A stretch of DNA of 16,982 nt from an uncultured Sphingobacteriales bacterium. Its GTDB lineage: Bacteria; Bacteroidota; Bacteroidia; Chitinophagales; Chitinophagaceae. Of the stretch, positions 6,171 to 13,676 are shown in pieces (within the stretch, counting starts at the first letter, position 1; the number at the start of each line of letters is the position of its first letter). A program made the position numbers and the translations under genes. The notes beneath the pieces were generated by a model, which saw nothing but the letters and a program-made list of their open reading frames with translations, ran no database searches and had not been told where the DNA came from. The stretch covers positions 1 to 16,982 of the forward strand of contig CAMPKG010000025.1 in the NCBI GenBank assembly GCA_946887085.1. The letters are read 5' to 3'.

Positions 6171-6422
6171 TTATTCGCTGCTTTTGCTACGTCCGCTACC
6201 GCTGGTGCTGCCGCGGCCGGTTTTTTGCGAAGGCTCGTTGCCTTTACGGCTGATACCTTGCTGCAGGTCTTCGTCTTCCATCGAGTCAAAATTGCGTTTT
6301 GACTTTCCGGGGTTGTTTACATTAGTGCGTCCACCTTTGTTGCCAGCGTTTCCGCTGCGACCGCCGCTGTTGCTTCGGTTACCGCCAAGGTTGCTACCCC
6401 GGCCCTTACTGCTTTCTGCCAT
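6171..6422 (-). CDS. small Gly/Ser-rich basic protein, KGG-like
   Basis: An 83-residue low-complexity protein rich in Gly, Ser, Asn, Arg and Lys, probably largely disordered. It has one more ordered segment, NFDSMEDEDLQQGISRKGNE (about 44-63), which lines up with GFASMDPEQQREIASKGGQ of the KGG-repeat protein at 13355-13654, so it may be a degenerate member of that stress-associated group (inference). There are no membrane or signal segments. It is convergent with the SprT-like gene and separated from the upstream permease gene by 286 nt, suggesting its own promoter. TCCTTTTG, one mismatch from the -7 consensus, occurs in the upstream region on the minus strand, but with no good -33. Confidence 0.68.
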   Translation of the reverse strand: MAESSKGRGSNLGGNRSNSGGRSGNAGNKGGRTNVNNPGKSKRNFDSMEDEDLQQGISRKGNEPSQKTGRGSTSGSGRSKSSE

Positions 6423-6708
6423 GGTACTTGAATTTTTGGTTTACAAAATTTGTTCAACAGCAAAAGGAATATGCCAACGGCTACTTGGAACACGCGCCTG
6501 CATTGAGTTTTCACAAATTGCTAAAGGTGCGTGCGTTGATCGTGCCCTCGCAATTGTTCAATCCACTGATAATATACCAGTTGAGACCACTCTTAAGAAT
6601 AGCCTGTGGAAACCCGCGTTAACCTTCTGTTGTACTTCATCCATACAGTTGCTTAAGTATCATTTTGTACTGTTGTAGAAATTGCTACACAAGAGTTGAC
6701 TTAATAGC
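6423..6708. other. intergenic stretch without a supported gene
   Basis: These 286 nt separate two minus-strand genes. They should hold the promoter of the 6171-6422 gene, but no element better than TCCTTTTG stands out. A 28-codon frame (6558-6644, minus) is too short to support. A 5-bp stem (TGTAG/CTACA, 6674-6689) beyond the permease stop is too weak to call a terminator. Confidence 0.5.
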
Positions 6709-7812
6709 TCATTTATCTTTACCAAAAAGCCTTTTGATCGACCGGATGATCGGGTAGTCGCCCGCCTCATTCTTTTCATCCTCACCGACGAGGAAGCCGT
6801 AGGGTTCAAGACCGGGAACATGGTCGAATACTATTTTGAAGATACCGAGCATCGGCAGCGCCAATATCATTCCCGGTATTCCCCATACTATTTCACCAAG
6901 TACAATGACCAGTATCGTTGCTAATGGATTGATATTAACTGCGCGTCCAACAACAAGTGGCTCAAGCAGGTAACTCTGCACAAACTGCACGATAGCGTAC
7001 ACTACCATGATACTAATGACGGTGTTAATTTCCGCACCATTCGCCAACGAGAATAATATGGTTGTGGCTGTACCTGTTAGGTTGCCAACAAAGGGCACTA
7101 TTTCCAATAAGCCGCACAGAATAGCGAAGAAGAGCGCATTTTTAACACCGACAATGCTGAAGCCTATACCATACATTATCCAAAGACACCCGATCATCAT
7201 CGCCATGCCGGACATATAGCCGCTGGCCACGCCTGTGGACCGTTCTACTATTTCGCTGGTCTTCTTGCGACTGTCAGGAGCGGTAAGCCGGAGGACGAAA
7301 GTTCGCAGATGGATTCTGAAATACAGGAATAAATAGATATAGACCATGACCAGCACCGAGTGTGCAAGAAACCCGCCAAACCCTGTGATGATACCAGAGA
7401 TGGTTTGGGCGGCTTTTGACGAAGATGAGGACTGCTGCTGCCTCAGCATTTGTTGCTGTTGCTCAGGAGCAATGCCCAGTGTGTTGCTGAGCCACCCCCG
7501 TACTTTATTGACCATCTTGGTGAACTGCGCCTGCAGGTTGCCGGCATCGCTGAGGATATCTGACACCTGCCAGATTACCAATGTACCCAAACCTGCAAAG
7601 ATCACCAATAGCAAAAGTGTACAGATCAGGGCAGCAAAGCCCCGGCTCATGCCTTTGCCTTCAAGGCGCTCGCCCAGCGGCAGCATTACCATTGCTAGCA
7701 CCCCGGCTATTGAAAGCGGTACCAGGAACCCTTTAGCGTAGTAAAGACCTGCGAAAAACAGAAAGTAAAAGAATAGTAAACGTGTGGCCTTCGATAAGTT
7801 GAAAGTTCTCAT
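6709..7812 (-). CDS. AI-2E/PerM family transporter
   Basis: A 367-residue polytopic inner-membrane protein of the AI-2E transporter (PerM, formerly DUF20) family; some members export autoinducer-2 or act as sodium/proton antiporters, so the substrate here is unknown. N-terminal helices (LLFFYFLFFAGLYYAKGFLVPLS and the following two) precede a hydrophilic region with a Gln/Ser-rich patch (EQQQQMLRQQQSSSSS, roughly 120-135), and the C-terminal half holds about five more helices. Family-typical segments include GVKNALFFAILCGLLEIVPFVG and the PLVVGRAVNINPLATIL region near the C-terminus. A TTG codon directly precedes the ATG at 7812; the ATG is preferred. It lies 43 nt downstream of porT on the same strand and may be co-transcribed with it. 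Confidence 0.9.
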   Translation of the reverse strand: MRTFNLSKATRLLFFYFLFFAGLYYAKGFLVPLSIAGVLAMVMLPLGERLEGKGMSRGFAALICTLLLLVIFAGLGTLVIWQVSDILSDAGNLQAQFTKMVNKVRGWLSNTLGIAPEQQQQMLRQQQSSSSSKAAQTISGIITGFGGFLAHSVLVMVYIYLFLYFRIHLRTFVLRLTAPDSRKKTSEIVERSTGVASGYMSGMAMMIGCLWIMYGIGFSIVGVKNALFFAILCGLLEIVPFVGNLTGTATTILFSLANGAEINTVISIMVVYAIVQFVQSYLLEPLVVGRAVNINPLATILVIVLGEIVWGIPGMILALPMLGIFKIVFDHVPGLEPYGFLVGEDEKNEAGDYPIIRSIKRLFGKDK

Positions 7813-7855
7813 CAACTTAAACGGGTAAAAATGATGCCATGTGAGCTGGCAGGTC

Positions 7856-8563
7856 TTAACCTTCCAGGTGTATGGAAATCACTACCATGCGCGTACTGAT
7901 AAAATCTATCGCATTACTTAGCGGTATGCGTGAGTCTTTGAACTGCTGATTCATAAGCCCTTGACTGAGCTTGACTTCGGGAGAAAAGATGAAGTTGGGG
8001 TAGTAAAACTCAAAACCTGCCCCCAGCTCGTAACCCGCATCGAAGGGTTTTACTTTCAGGAATTCATCGCTGCGGCGCGAACGTGCATTAGCGGCAAGGT
8101 CAATATCAAATTTTCCTCCGGCAATGGCATAAAAACGGAAGTTGTTGATACGGTCGCTTTTAAATTTCAATTGCAGGGGAAGATGCATATAGATCGCTTC
8201 GATCTTCCGGTCCGAGCTGCTGTCGCGGTTAACACCGAGTGTTGTTTGCATATTGATTGCCTTTTCTGCAAATGCCAGGGACGGCACGAAGCGGAGATCA
8301 ACAAAACTGCTAAGGCGAAGATTGCCCATTAATCCCAGGTTAAAGCCGGGAAGCGCCCTGGTGGTAATGGTCTTGAATGTATCGTGTTCGGTGAAGGACT
8401 GGCTGAAATTGACCTTGTAAGTAGAATAATTCATGCCGAAGCTGATGCCGAAGTAGTATTTCTTATCATCATGGTCGGTCATGTTGAGTATCTTCCGCTG
8501 AGCCGATACAGTATTGCAGCGCAACAAGCAGAATATCAGGAATATTATGGAGCTAAAGCGCAT
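7856..8563 (-). CDS. porT: type IX secretion / gliding protein PorT
   Basis: PorT (SprT of Flavobacterium) is an outer-membrane beta-barrel-type protein needed for type IX secretion in Bacteroidota. The 235-residue product has a signal peptide of about 21 residues ending VSA-Q. It follows the family in order: a KYYFGISFGMNYSTYKVNF strand near the start, then GFNLGLMGNLRLSSFVDLRF, IYMHLPLQLKFKSDRINNFR, YELGAGFEFY and the FSPEVKLSQGL strand, ending in an amphipathic strand (VVISIHLEG). Length is typical. The presence of a type IX cargo gene at 14620-15981 supports a working system in this genome. It has its own promoter (8584-8614) and is divergent from the peroxiredoxin. A generic PorT-family barrel is the alternative, but the match to true PorT is good. 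Confidence 0.85.
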   Translation of the reverse strand: MRFSSIIFLIFCLLRCNTVSAQRKILNMTDHDDKKYYFGISFGMNYSTYKVNFSQSFTEHDTFKTITTRALPGFNLGLMGNLRLSSFVDLRFVPSLAFAEKAINMQTTLGVNRDSSSDRKIEAIYMHLPLQLKFKSDRINNFRFYAIAGGKFDIDLAANARSRRSDEFLKVKPFDAGYELGAGFEFYYPNFIFSPEVKLSQGLMNQQFKDSRIPLSNAIDFISTRMVVISIHLEG

Positions 8564-8583
8564 AGATATATTAACGTAGGTTA

Positions 8584-8614
8584 CGAAGATACAGTATGTC
8601 GGCAGTTTAGCAAA
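8584..8614 (-). promoter_or_regulatory. promoter of porT
   Basis: On the minus strand TTTG (8614-8611), a 19-nt spacer and TATCTTCG (8591-8584) match the Bacteroidota consensus with one mismatch. The predicted leader is about 15 nt before the ATG at 8563. Confidence 0.62.
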
Positions 8615-8668
8615 TGCGCTCAGTCTTCCACTTCATAAAAATATAATGTTTCGCTTTAGCGCAGTTGC

Positions 8669-8676
8669 TATATTTG
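8669..8676 (+). promoter_or_regulatory. -7 promoter element of the peroxiredoxin gene
   Basis: TATATTTG is a perfect TAnnTTTG element. The -33 region is weak (ATG at 8646-8648, spacer 20). Transcription would start near 8682, downstream of the ATG at 8646 and about 30 nt before the ATG at 8712, which decides the start codon of the gene. Confidence 0.55.
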
Positions 8677-8711
8677 TTGTCCTTTTGTTCACCTTTTTAA
8701 AACGAAAACAT

Positions 8712-9350
8712 ATGGCAATCCGCCTGGGCGATGAAGCGCCAGATTTTAATGCACGCACTACCGAAGGAGACATCGGTTTTCATGAATACCTGGGAGACAG
8801 CTGGGGCATCTTATTCTCACATCCTGCTGACTACACACCTGTTTGTACTACTGAGCTGGGCCGCACGGCGCAATTGAAAGAAGAATTTGCCAAACGCAAC
8901 GTAAAAGTAATGGCCGTAAGCGTGGACCCAATAGACAAGCACCACGGTTGGGTCAACGACATCAATGAGACACAGGCCACTACCGTTAACTTTCCCATCA
9001 TCGCTGATGAAGACAGAACGGTGGCCACATTGTACGATATGATACATCCGGAGGCCAGCGCCACTCAAACTGTGAGGTCGCTTTTCGTGATAGGACCGGA
9101 CAAAAAAGTGAAGTTAACGATCACTTATCCTGCATCTACCGGCCGCAACTTCCTGGAAGTGCTGCGAGTGATTGATTCTCTGCAACTTACGGCGAATTAT
9201 AGCGTTGCAACGCCTGCTGATTGGAAGCACGGCGAAGACGTGATAGTAGTACCAGCTATACCAACCGAAGAAGCAGAAAGAAAATTTCCGAAAGGTTTGA
9301 AAATTATAAAGCCTTATCTTCGTTATACGCCACAACCTGATCTAGAATAA
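8712..9350 (+). CDS. 1-Cys peroxiredoxin (Prx6 type)
   Basis: A cytoplasmic thiol peroxidase of 212 residues that reduces hydrogen peroxide and organic hydroperoxides. The AhpC/TSA thioredoxin-fold domain begins MAIRLGDEAPDFNARTTEG. The active site HPADYTPVCTTELG contains T42 and the peroxidatic C45, and this is the only cysteine in the protein, so there is no resolving cysteine. The C-terminal extension (DWKHGEDVIVVPAIP, then FPKGLKIIKPYLRYTPQP) is characteristic of the Prx6 subfamily. An in-frame ATG at 8646 is rejected because it would add a hydrophobic leader untypical of the family and lies upstream of the predicted transcription start. It is divergent from porT and ends at a strong terminator. 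Confidence 0.94.
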   Translation: MAIRLGDEAPDFNARTTEGDIGFHEYLGDSWGILFSHPADYTPVCTTELGRTAQLKEEFAKRNVKVMAVSVDPIDKHHGWVNDINETQATTVNFPIIADEDRTVATLYDMIHPEASATQTVRSLFVIGPDKKVKLTITYPASTGRNFLEVLRVIDSLQLTANYSVATPADWKHGEDVIVVPAIPTEEAERKFPKGLKIIKPYLRYTPQPDLE

Positions 9351-9379
9351 GAAATTTACCCGCCAGCATGAAAAAGTAA

Positions 9380-9417
9380 GAGTCCCGCTTCGTATTCCGA
9401 AGCGGGACTCGAGTTTT
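9380..9417. terminator. bidirectional terminator after the peroxiredoxin gene
   Basis: GAGTCCCGCTTCG (9380-9392) pairs perfectly over 13 bp with CGAAGCGGGACTC (9398-9410) around a 5-nt loop, followed by GAGTTTT on the plus strand and TTACTTTTTC on the minus strand. It serves two convergent genes. Confidence 0.9.
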
Positions 9418-9429
9418 ACAGAAGTAATG

Positions 9430-10953
9430 CTATCGGGGCTGAGCGCTTATAGGGTGAAACCATATTGCCAGTTTTGGTTTCTGGTAGTCGTAAAATATTG
9501 CGCGTTCATCACGTCCCATAATAATTCCCTGACTTGTTTCAGGAGTATAGCGTGTGTTGTATGTATAAATGACAGGCGACGTAGATTGATTCTTGTTCTT
9601 TTCTGTTTCACCGTTGAGCGAGGCGATCCGGTCAATGTCCATTCCTTGTATCTGGTCGTTTTTAATGGAGTCTATTTGCGTGAAGTAGGCCTTTGTATGA
9701 TTGTCGGCATTGGCAGTATACGCTATGAGATTTTGTCCGCCGATGTTGGTAAAACCGGAATACGAAAAGAAATTACGCCCGGCCAGCCAGCTATTGATCG
9801 CATGATCACTTTCGTTTGTCACATTTCCTTTTACGATTGCTTCTTTAGGTTTTACCTCAATTTTGTCGATACGCTGAGGTACACCCTCATGATTTAAATG
9901 AAAAAGCAGAATGTCACCTGTTTTTATCCGGGCGCTGCCATTGTCATTCGTCCTGTTGTATGCCTGTCCTATTAGTATGAAACCTTCGTTATTGGGTTTT
10001 AACATATAATCTTCAATGAACACATTCGTTTTGCCGCTTGCCAGGGCAGAAGAAATATCTCCCTTCACAGATTGTTTCAACATTTCCCAGGGTACAAGAT
10101 GCATCATTGATTTTCCGGAGGCGTCTATCCGATTGATGAAAAGGCCGGATGCGGCGCTGGTTGCATCGTTTCTCGTAAATGTTCCTCCCGTCATTATTTC
10201 ACCCGGTAGCAGCTTGACGTACCGGGGCATTATCAAATTGCCTTCGCCCCGCAGATCGACAGTGCTTTGAGTTTCGCCGGTATGACTATTTACCTGTTGA
10301 ATCGAGTACGAGATCTTATCGCCTGATGCTGATATTTCCTTGCGGAGAATATATAGCTTTTCCATGTCCATTATTATGTCCTGCGCTATCCATGAGCCTT
10401 CGGCGGGGACAAAGGATTTCTTCACGCGCGGTTCGAGTTCCTGGTCAAAGGCAATCAATTCATAACCCGCTTTTTTCTCACCAATAGGATAAATAACGGT
10501 AAAGTCGTTTGTCATGGAAGTGAAAATGTCAGGGTAGCTGTCTGGTTGCAGGAGCGCTAAACGAAGGCCGGTCTCATCCTTTTTCTTCATCACGTTACCT
10601 TCGCGGTCAATAAGCAGCGTTGTGCGGGTTTTGTTCGCAGGATCGGCGAGGATAGTCAGGAAGAACTGTCCGTTAAATGCCATGGCAGCGACAGATGTCG
10701 TCGGCCCCACCGGATATTCGATCCGTTTCATCGGCATTAACCCGATGTCGTATATACCAATGACAACAAGATTGCTGTCATTACCGGTCGGATTTTCAAC
10801 CAGGTGTTGTATATAGATGAATTGACCATGTTGGTCGGTATGGATACCTCCAAGGCTCTTTTCAGATACGCTGTCAAGCATTATTTCCTGTGCTGATACG
10901 GAGATCGTGCTGAAAACACAAATGGAAACAGCCGTGAATAATTTCTTAATCAT
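9430..10953 (-). CDS. secreted protein of unknown function
   Basis: A 507-residue protein with a clear signal peptide (MIKKLFTAVSICVFSTISVSA, cleavage before Q22), so it is exported to the periplasm or outer membrane. It has no lipobox, C-terminal sorting domain or other membrane helix. The mature part is built of recurrent short strands with phrases such as GQFIYIQHL, LLIDREGNV, LYILRKEIS and GFILIGQAYNR, suggesting a beta-propeller-like fold with sequential blades (inference). I recognise no catalytic motif. It has its own promoter element (10973-10980) and shares a terminator with the peroxiredoxin gene. It starts 39 nt after the selD stop; the -7 match suggests independent expression. Confidence 0.8.
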   Translation of the reverse strand: MIKKLFTAVSICVFSTISVSAQEIMLDSVSEKSLGGIHTDQHGQFIYIQHLVENPTGNDSNLVVIGIYDIGLMPMKRIEYPVGPTTSVAAMAFNGQFFLTILADPANKTRTTLLIDREGNVMKKKDETGLRLALLQPDSYPDIFTSMTNDFTVIYPIGEKKAGYELIAFDQELEPRVKKSFVPAEGSWIAQDIIMDMEKLYILRKEISASGDKISYSIQQVNSHTGETQSTVDLRGEGNLIMPRYVKLLPGEIMTGGTFTRNDATSAASGLFINRIDASGKSMMHLVPWEMLKQSVKGDISSALASGKTNVFIEDYMLKPNNEGFILIGQAYNRTNDNGSARIKTGDILLFHLNHEGVPQRIDKIEVKPKEAIVKGNVTNESDHAINSWLAGRNFFSYSGFTNIGGQNLIAYTANADNHTKAYFTQIDSIKNDQIQGMDIDRIASLNGETEKNKNQSTSPVIYTYNTRYTPETSQGIIMGRDERAIFYDYQKPKLAIWFHPISAQPR

Positions 10954-10972
10954 TATTGGAATTCAATTTGCT

Positions 10973-10980
10973 CAAAAATA
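10973..10980 (-). promoter_or_regulatory. -7 promoter element of the 9430-10953 gene
   Basis: On the minus strand TATTTTTG matches TAnnTTTG perfectly. The only TTG upstream lies about 15 nt away, shorter than usual, so the -33 element is not convincing. The predicted leader is about 15 nt. Confidence 0.42.
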
Positions 10981-10992
10981 AGAATAATACCA

Positions 10993-12045
10993 TCAAGGAT
11001 TTATGATTACTGCATGCGCCTGTTTTTCAACCATCTGTCCTATCGGAGCGCTGAAAAGGCAACCAGCCCCGCGGAGTATTGACTGGATTTCGCTAACGGC
11101 AGACTCTCTTGCGGCAATTAACAACCCCCCGTTTGTCTGTGGATCAGGTAGCAGGCTGAAGGCTTCCATTACATTAACCCCTGCTTCAAATTTTGTTTTC
11201 GAACTATAGCTATTCCAGTTTCTGTAGGTAGCATCCGGAACCACGCGTTGCGCAAGGTAATGCTTTGCGCAGTCAATGACAGGTATCTTCGAATAATCCA
11301 GAGCTGCGGTCAAACCGCTACCTTCCGCCATTTCTATAACATGGCCGAGTAAACCAAACCCCGTAATATCCGTCATTGCGTCTACTCCCTGCACAGGACC
11401 AAGCATCGCGCCAATGTTGTTCAGTTGTTGCATTTGCATCATCATCAGCGTCGCATCTTGCGGTGTAAGCAAGCCTCTTTTTTGTGCGGTTGAAAGAATG
11501 CCCACACCGATCGGTTTTGTAAGAAACAACACATCGCCGGCTTGCGCAGTATTGTTCCGCTTCAGATTGCTAACCTCAACAAAGCCATTTACGGCCAGGC
11601 CAAAGATCGGCTCTTTAGATTGTATGCTATGGCCGCCAGCCAGTGGTATGCGAGCTTCCTGGCATGCAGTTCTCGCGCCGTCGAGTACTTTCTGAGCTAG
11701 TTCTGCCGGTAACGTCTCGATGGGCCACCCAAGTATGGCAATTGCCATCGCGGGCCGTCCGCCCATTGCATAAATATCGCTGATAGCGTTGGCGGCAGCG
11801 ATTCGCCCGAATGCAAATGCATCATCCACTATCGGCATAAAAAAATCTGTGGTGGAGATGAGCGCTGTGCCGTTTCCCATATCCATCACTGCTGCATCAT
11901 CGTTTGTGGCATTGCCAACGAGCAACTGGCCAAATTCAGGAAGTTGCAGGTCGGTTTTTAAAATATCATGCAACACTGAAGGGGCAATTTTACATCCGCA
12001 TCCTGCGCCTGACGATAAGCTTGTCAGTTTAATTTCATGCTCCAT
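10993..12045 (-). CDS. selD: selenide, water dikinase (selenophosphate synthetase)
   Basis: SelD makes selenophosphate, AMP and phosphate from selenide and ATP, supplying activated selenium. The protein has 350 residues, close to the E. coli length (347). The catalytic loop SSGAGCGCKIAPSVL has C16, C18 and K19 in the places of E. coli C17, C19 and K20. The Asp-rich metal/ATP segments NDDAAVMD (near 48-55) and STTDFFMPIVDD (near 64-75), the AANAISDIYAMGG motif and the C-terminal FGLLGHVIEMA segment are all present. The active site uses cysteine rather than selenocysteine. Its start overlaps the end of mnmH by 11 nt, so the two are one transcription unit and functionally linked. Confidence 0.96.
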   Translation of the reverse strand: MEHEIKLTSLSSGAGCGCKIAPSVLHDILKTDLQLPEFGQLLVGNATNDDAAVMDMGNGTALISTTDFFMPIVDDAFAFGRIAAANAISDIYAMGGRPAMAIAILGWPIETLPAELAQKVLDGARTACQEARIPLAGGHSIQSKEPIFGLAVNGFVEVSNLKRNNTAQAGDVLFLTKPIGVGILSTAQKRGLLTPQDATLMMMQMQQLNNIGAMLGPVQGVDAMTDITGFGLLGHVIEMAEGSGLTAALDYSKIPVIDCAKHYLAQRVVPDATYRNWNSYSSKTKFEAGVNVMEAFSLLPDPQTNGGLLIAARESAVSEIQSILRGAGCLFSAPIGQMVEKQAHAVIINP

Positions 12046-13108
12046 TTACCGGAAGTTTGAGCTGTTTTATTGTTTTTGAATTGCTTTGAGGATCGGTTGT
12101 CGGACAAGATATTTTAGTCAGCAGCGTATCAAGGTTTTCCCGGTTAACCAGGCTTTTTTGATAGTGCTTATCGTAGTAGTGCAAGAGGATACTGAAGCAC
12201 CCTTTTACATCACCTTCTACGGCGAGATTGATGGCGTTCTTTGCATCAAGCCCTCCCAGTCGTTTCCGGATGCGGACGATCGCATTAATAAGCCTGTCTG
12301 TCTTTATTTTGCCGTATTCGGCTACTATATTGTCCAATCTCTCTTCGAATGGAATGTCCAGGAAAAATAACGGCGATGCCCTCATCGTATTCCAGAAAGA
12401 TATCGGTAAGTTCACTGATCCTATTCGCTGGCTTTCGTCTTCGATCCATATCCGTTCATGCTTGAGTTCTGCCTGTTCATGTGCTGTGCCCAATGCCACC
12501 GCCAGCAGGTTTTCGAACATTTCCTGTGTAGGTTGAATGACACCTTCGATATCGCCAAAGGCAGACCCTTTGTGTCCGGCTATAGCTTCCAGGTCTATGG
12601 TGATCTCTCCAGAAACGGCAAGAGCTTTTAAAGTGGTTGTTTTCCCGGAACCGGTAAAGCCACCAAGCAAACGGATAGGGTAGTGTTCGTTGAATTTAGA
12701 TAGGCACCAATTCCGAAAGGCTTTGTAACCTCCCTCCAGCGTATACACTTCAAATCCGTAAAGGTCTAACAACCACGCAACAGCGCCGCTTCGCATGCCT
12801 CCACGCCAGCAATGGATAAGTGCCTTGTTGCCGCCTTGTCTCCGTGCGGCCAGCACATCTTCGACAGCTGTTACCATCGATCGCATTTTGGGTCCAAAGA
12901 AATCCACGCCGGCCTTGATAGCGTCTTGCCTGCCCTTCTGCTTATAGAGTGTACCGACAACTTTTCGTTCTTCATCAGTGAACAAAGGGAGCGATACTGC
13001 TCCCGGGATGTGCGCCTGCTCATATTCCCCGGGGCTTCGAACGTCCATTATCGGAAAGGTCACGGCGAGTTTTAGAAACTCGTTTATATTCAATTTCTTA
13101 ATGGCCAT
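12035..13108 (-). CDS. mnmH: tRNA 2-selenouridine synthase (MnmH/SelU/YbbB)
   Basis: MnmH replaces the sulphur of 2-thiouridine at tRNA position 34 by selenium, using selenophosphate, through a geranylated intermediate. From the ATG at 13108 the protein has 357 residues. An N-terminal rhodanese domain (about 5-135) carries PIMDVRSPGEYEQAHIPGA and the active-site C100 in ALIHCWRGGMRSGAVAWLL. A P-loop domain follows, with Walker A GFTGSGKTT (150-158) and the IWIEDESQRIG motif. The two-domain layout and length fit the family. The frame is open up to 13195, but the extra 29 residues are unlike the family and the ATG at 13108 begins MAIKKLNINEF, so it is preferred. It overlaps selD by 11 nt. No clear promoter match was found upstream. 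Confidence 0.95.
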   Translation of the reverse strand: MAIKKLNINEFLKLAVTFPIMDVRSPGEYEQAHIPGAVSLPLFTDEERKVVGTLYKQKGRQDAIKAGVDFFGPKMRSMVTAVEDVLAARRQGGNKALIHCWRGGMRSGAVAWLLDLYGFEVYTLEGGYKAFRNWCLSKFNEHYPIRLLGGFTGSGKTTTLKALAVSGEITIDLEAIAGHKGSAFGDIEGVIQPTQEMFENLLAVALGTAHEQAELKHERIWIEDESQRIGSVNLPISFWNTMRASPLFFLDIPFEERLDNIVAEYGKIKTDRLINAIVRIRKRLGGLDAKNAINLAVEGDVKGCFSILLHYYDKHYQKSLVNRENLDTLLTKISCPTTDPQSNSKTIKQLKLPVNGA

Positions 13109-13354
13109 TTTTTGCGAAAACCCTGGAAGTTGTCTAAGATAGTGAGAATTCACGTGTTTAGGGCTGGTCAAATGCAGTTTCCACGGCAAGCTCAACGTTG
13201 AGAAAAAATATCAACAGCAGTTATATAATGTCAATACCCTATATCTGATATCCGTTAGGCTTTACAGTATTACACTTTCCGACCGCCACCAGATACGGAG
13301 GCATCAATTTTTTGCCCGCAAGGAAGCAACGATAATTTCTAAAACTCAATTACT
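13109..13354. other. divergent intergenic region between mnmH and the KGG gene
   Basis: These 246 nt must hold two divergent promoters. No element matching TTTG-N19-21-TAnnTTTG with fewer than two faults is visible in either direction. A short partial palindrome (GTGAGAATTCAC, 13142-13153) and TTGCCCGCAA (13312-13321) are present but are not assigned a role. Confidence 0.4.
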
Positions 13355-13654
13355 ATGGCAGAAAATATGCAGGGACAGGAAAATCAGGACAACATGAAGG
13401 GTGGACAACGTAGCAGATCGAATCGTGGATTTGCGTCGATGGATCCTGAACAGCAGCGGGAAATAGCCAGCAAAGGCGGACAGGCGGCTCATAAGCAGGG
13501 TGTTGCGCATGAGTGGACATCGGAGGAAGCTCGGGCAGCCGGAAGAAAAGGCGGACAGGCATCGCGCGGAGGTGGAAGGATTAAGGAACCGTCGCGCGGC
13601 CTGCAAAACAACGGGGAGCTTGATAATACTTCCCCAATGCCCCAACCTGACTAA
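13355..13654 (+). CDS. KGG-repeat (GsiB-type) stress protein
   Basis: A 99-residue hydrophilic, cysteine-free protein. It has two approximately 20-residue units of the KGG type known from bacterial general-stress proteins: GFASMDPEQQREIASKGGQ (about 27-45) and EWTSEEARAAGRKGGQASRG (about 53-72). The flanks are Gly/Asn/Gln-rich and probably disordered. Such proteins are linked to desiccation and general stress, but a molecular role is not established. The start is the ATG following a 246-nt gap from mnmH (divergent). I see no convincing TAnnTTTG promoter in that gap, so it may use an alternative sigma factor (inference). A 9-bp hairpin follows the stop. Confidence 0.88.
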   Translation: MAENMQGQENQDNMKGGQRSRSNRGFASMDPEQQREIASKGGQAAHKQGVAHEWTSEEARAAGRKGGQASRGGGRIKEPSRGLQNNGELDNTSPMPQPD

Positions 13655-13655
13655 C

Positions 13656-13676
13656 AGAGGCTGCGTTGCAGCCTCT
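13656..13676. terminator. stem-loop after the KGG gene
   Basis: AGAGGCTGC (13656-13664) pairs with GCAGCCTCT (13668-13676) over 9 bp around a 3-nt loop GTT. It lies between convergent genes and touches the stop codon of the 13676-14185 gene. Neither side has a T-tract, so it may stabilise 3' ends rather than terminate strongly. Confidence 0.55.

Noticed and set aside
6558..6644. 28-codon minus-strand frame beginning MDEVQQKV
   Set aside because: Too short, with no promoter or homology that I can recognise; it may be chance or a remnant.
6130..6678. Long plus-strand frame full of Leu/Pro/Arg
   Set aside because: It is the antisense shadow of the Gly/Ser-rich 6171-6422 gene, with extreme composition and no motif.
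8552..8660. 9-bp inverted repeat GCTAAAGCG / CGCTTTAGC flanking the porT-prx divergent region
   Set aside because: It is short, one arm lies in porT coding sequence, and the arms are about 90 nt apart; chance is sufficient.
8646..8711. Upstream ATG adding a hydrophobic leader to the peroxiredoxin
   Set aside because: It lies upstream of a perfect -7 element at 8669-8676 and gives a leader not typical of Prx6 enzymes.
13142..13153. GTGAGAATTCAC as an operator upstream of mnmH
   Set aside because: The outer and inner palindromes are not centred together, and no second copy is visible.
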